5,252 bases of DNA from an uncultured Clostridia bacterium (GTDB lineage: Bacteria; Bacillota; Clostridia; Christensenellales; Borkfalkiaceae): the NCBI GenBank assembly GCA_947628555.1, contig CANRAI010000077.1, positions 1 to 5,252 on the forward strand, in the 5' to 3' direction. Below are positions 5,180 through 5,252 of the stretch, one piece after another. How positions within the stretch are numbered: position 1 is the stretch's first letter; each line of letters opens with the position of its first letter. Position numbers and translations under genes: made by a program. Under the pieces are notes generated by a model that saw only the letters and a program-made list of their open reading frames with translations, did not search any database and was not told the origin of the DNA.

Positions 5180-5252
5180 TCAAATGTAAAGTTAAGTGGC
5201 AGTTTGTAAGATTAAGTTCTAATTGGCGCATTTTTGTAAAAGTAACTGCAAA
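5176..5252. mobile_element. Putative end of an IS21-like insertion sequence (continues beyond the window)
   Basis: Directly upstream of the interrupted PH-domain frame the composition changes. Three imperfect repeats appear: TGTAAAGTTAAGTGGC (5185-5200), TGTAAGATTAAGTT (5205-5218) and TGTAAAAGTAACTGC (5235-5249). Multiple short TGTAA-type repeats at an end beginning with 5'-TG are typical of IS21-family elements, whose transposase binds them. The edge could be TG at 5176 or TG at 5185; an edge at 5176 would place the first in-frame stop (5182-5180) inside the element. No transposase is visible because only 68-77 bases are present. Recognition is from memory of the family's end structure. Confidence 0.42.

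Noticed and set aside
5007..5231. Minus-strand frame starting at the ATG at 5231, as a possible N-terminus joined to the PH-domain protein by a frameshift
   Set aside because: Its translation (MRQLELNLTNCHLTLHLSQ) shows no membrane-helix or family resemblance, there is no ribosome binding site, and it coincides with the repeat-bearing DNA that I interpret as an insertion-sequence end.

Overview
The window looks like chromosomal DNA of a low-to-moderate GC Gram-positive bacterium of the Clostridia. The evidence is the rpsD-rpoA-rplQ gene order, a zinc-type (four-cysteine) S4, a 317-residue RNA polymerase alpha subunit, strong AGGAGG-type ribosome binding sites, and consensus TTGACA/TATAAT promoters. 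An enlarged L17 and a clostridial-type iron-sulfur flavoprotein hint at an uncultivated gut lineage close to Christensenellales. That placement is an inference from sequence feel and was not searched.

Layout. (1) 1-2153, plus strand: the 3' end of the alpha ribosomal-protein operon, rpsD, rpoA and rplQ, closed by a strong hairpin terminator. (2) 2169-2792, minus strand: an iron-sulfur flavoprotein of the NADPH-dependent FMN reductase family, with its own promoter. It converges on the ribosomal operon terminator. (3) 2989-3743, plus strand: two paralogous two-to-three-helix membrane miniproteins of 78 and 77 residues. Each is a self-contained unit with a TTGACA promoter and identical extended -10 (GTGATATAAT), the same ribosome binding site and its own hairpin terminator. 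I do not recognise the family. (4) 3755-4342, minus strand: a YfcE-type metallophosphoesterase with promoter, convergent with the second miniprotein. (5) 4446-5179, minus strand: a membrane-anchored bacterial PH-domain protein with a terminator. Its reading frame stays open upstream to 5179 with no usable start codon and is then cut by stops. (6) 5176/5185-5252: AT-rich sequence carrying three imperfect TGTAARNTTAAGT-like repeats, which resembles the multi-repeat end of an IS21-type insertion sequence running off the window. This would explain the lost 5' end of the PH-domain gene.

How the parts work together: the first block is translation and transcription housekeeping. The remaining genes are short single-gene units with individual promoters and terminators and no evident common pathway. 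The most notable points are the duplicated miniprotein cassette with a perfect 13-bp palindrome against its second promoter, the probable IS interruption of the PH-domain gene, and the roughly 48-residue expansion of L17. I see no CRISPR array, tRNA or rRNA.
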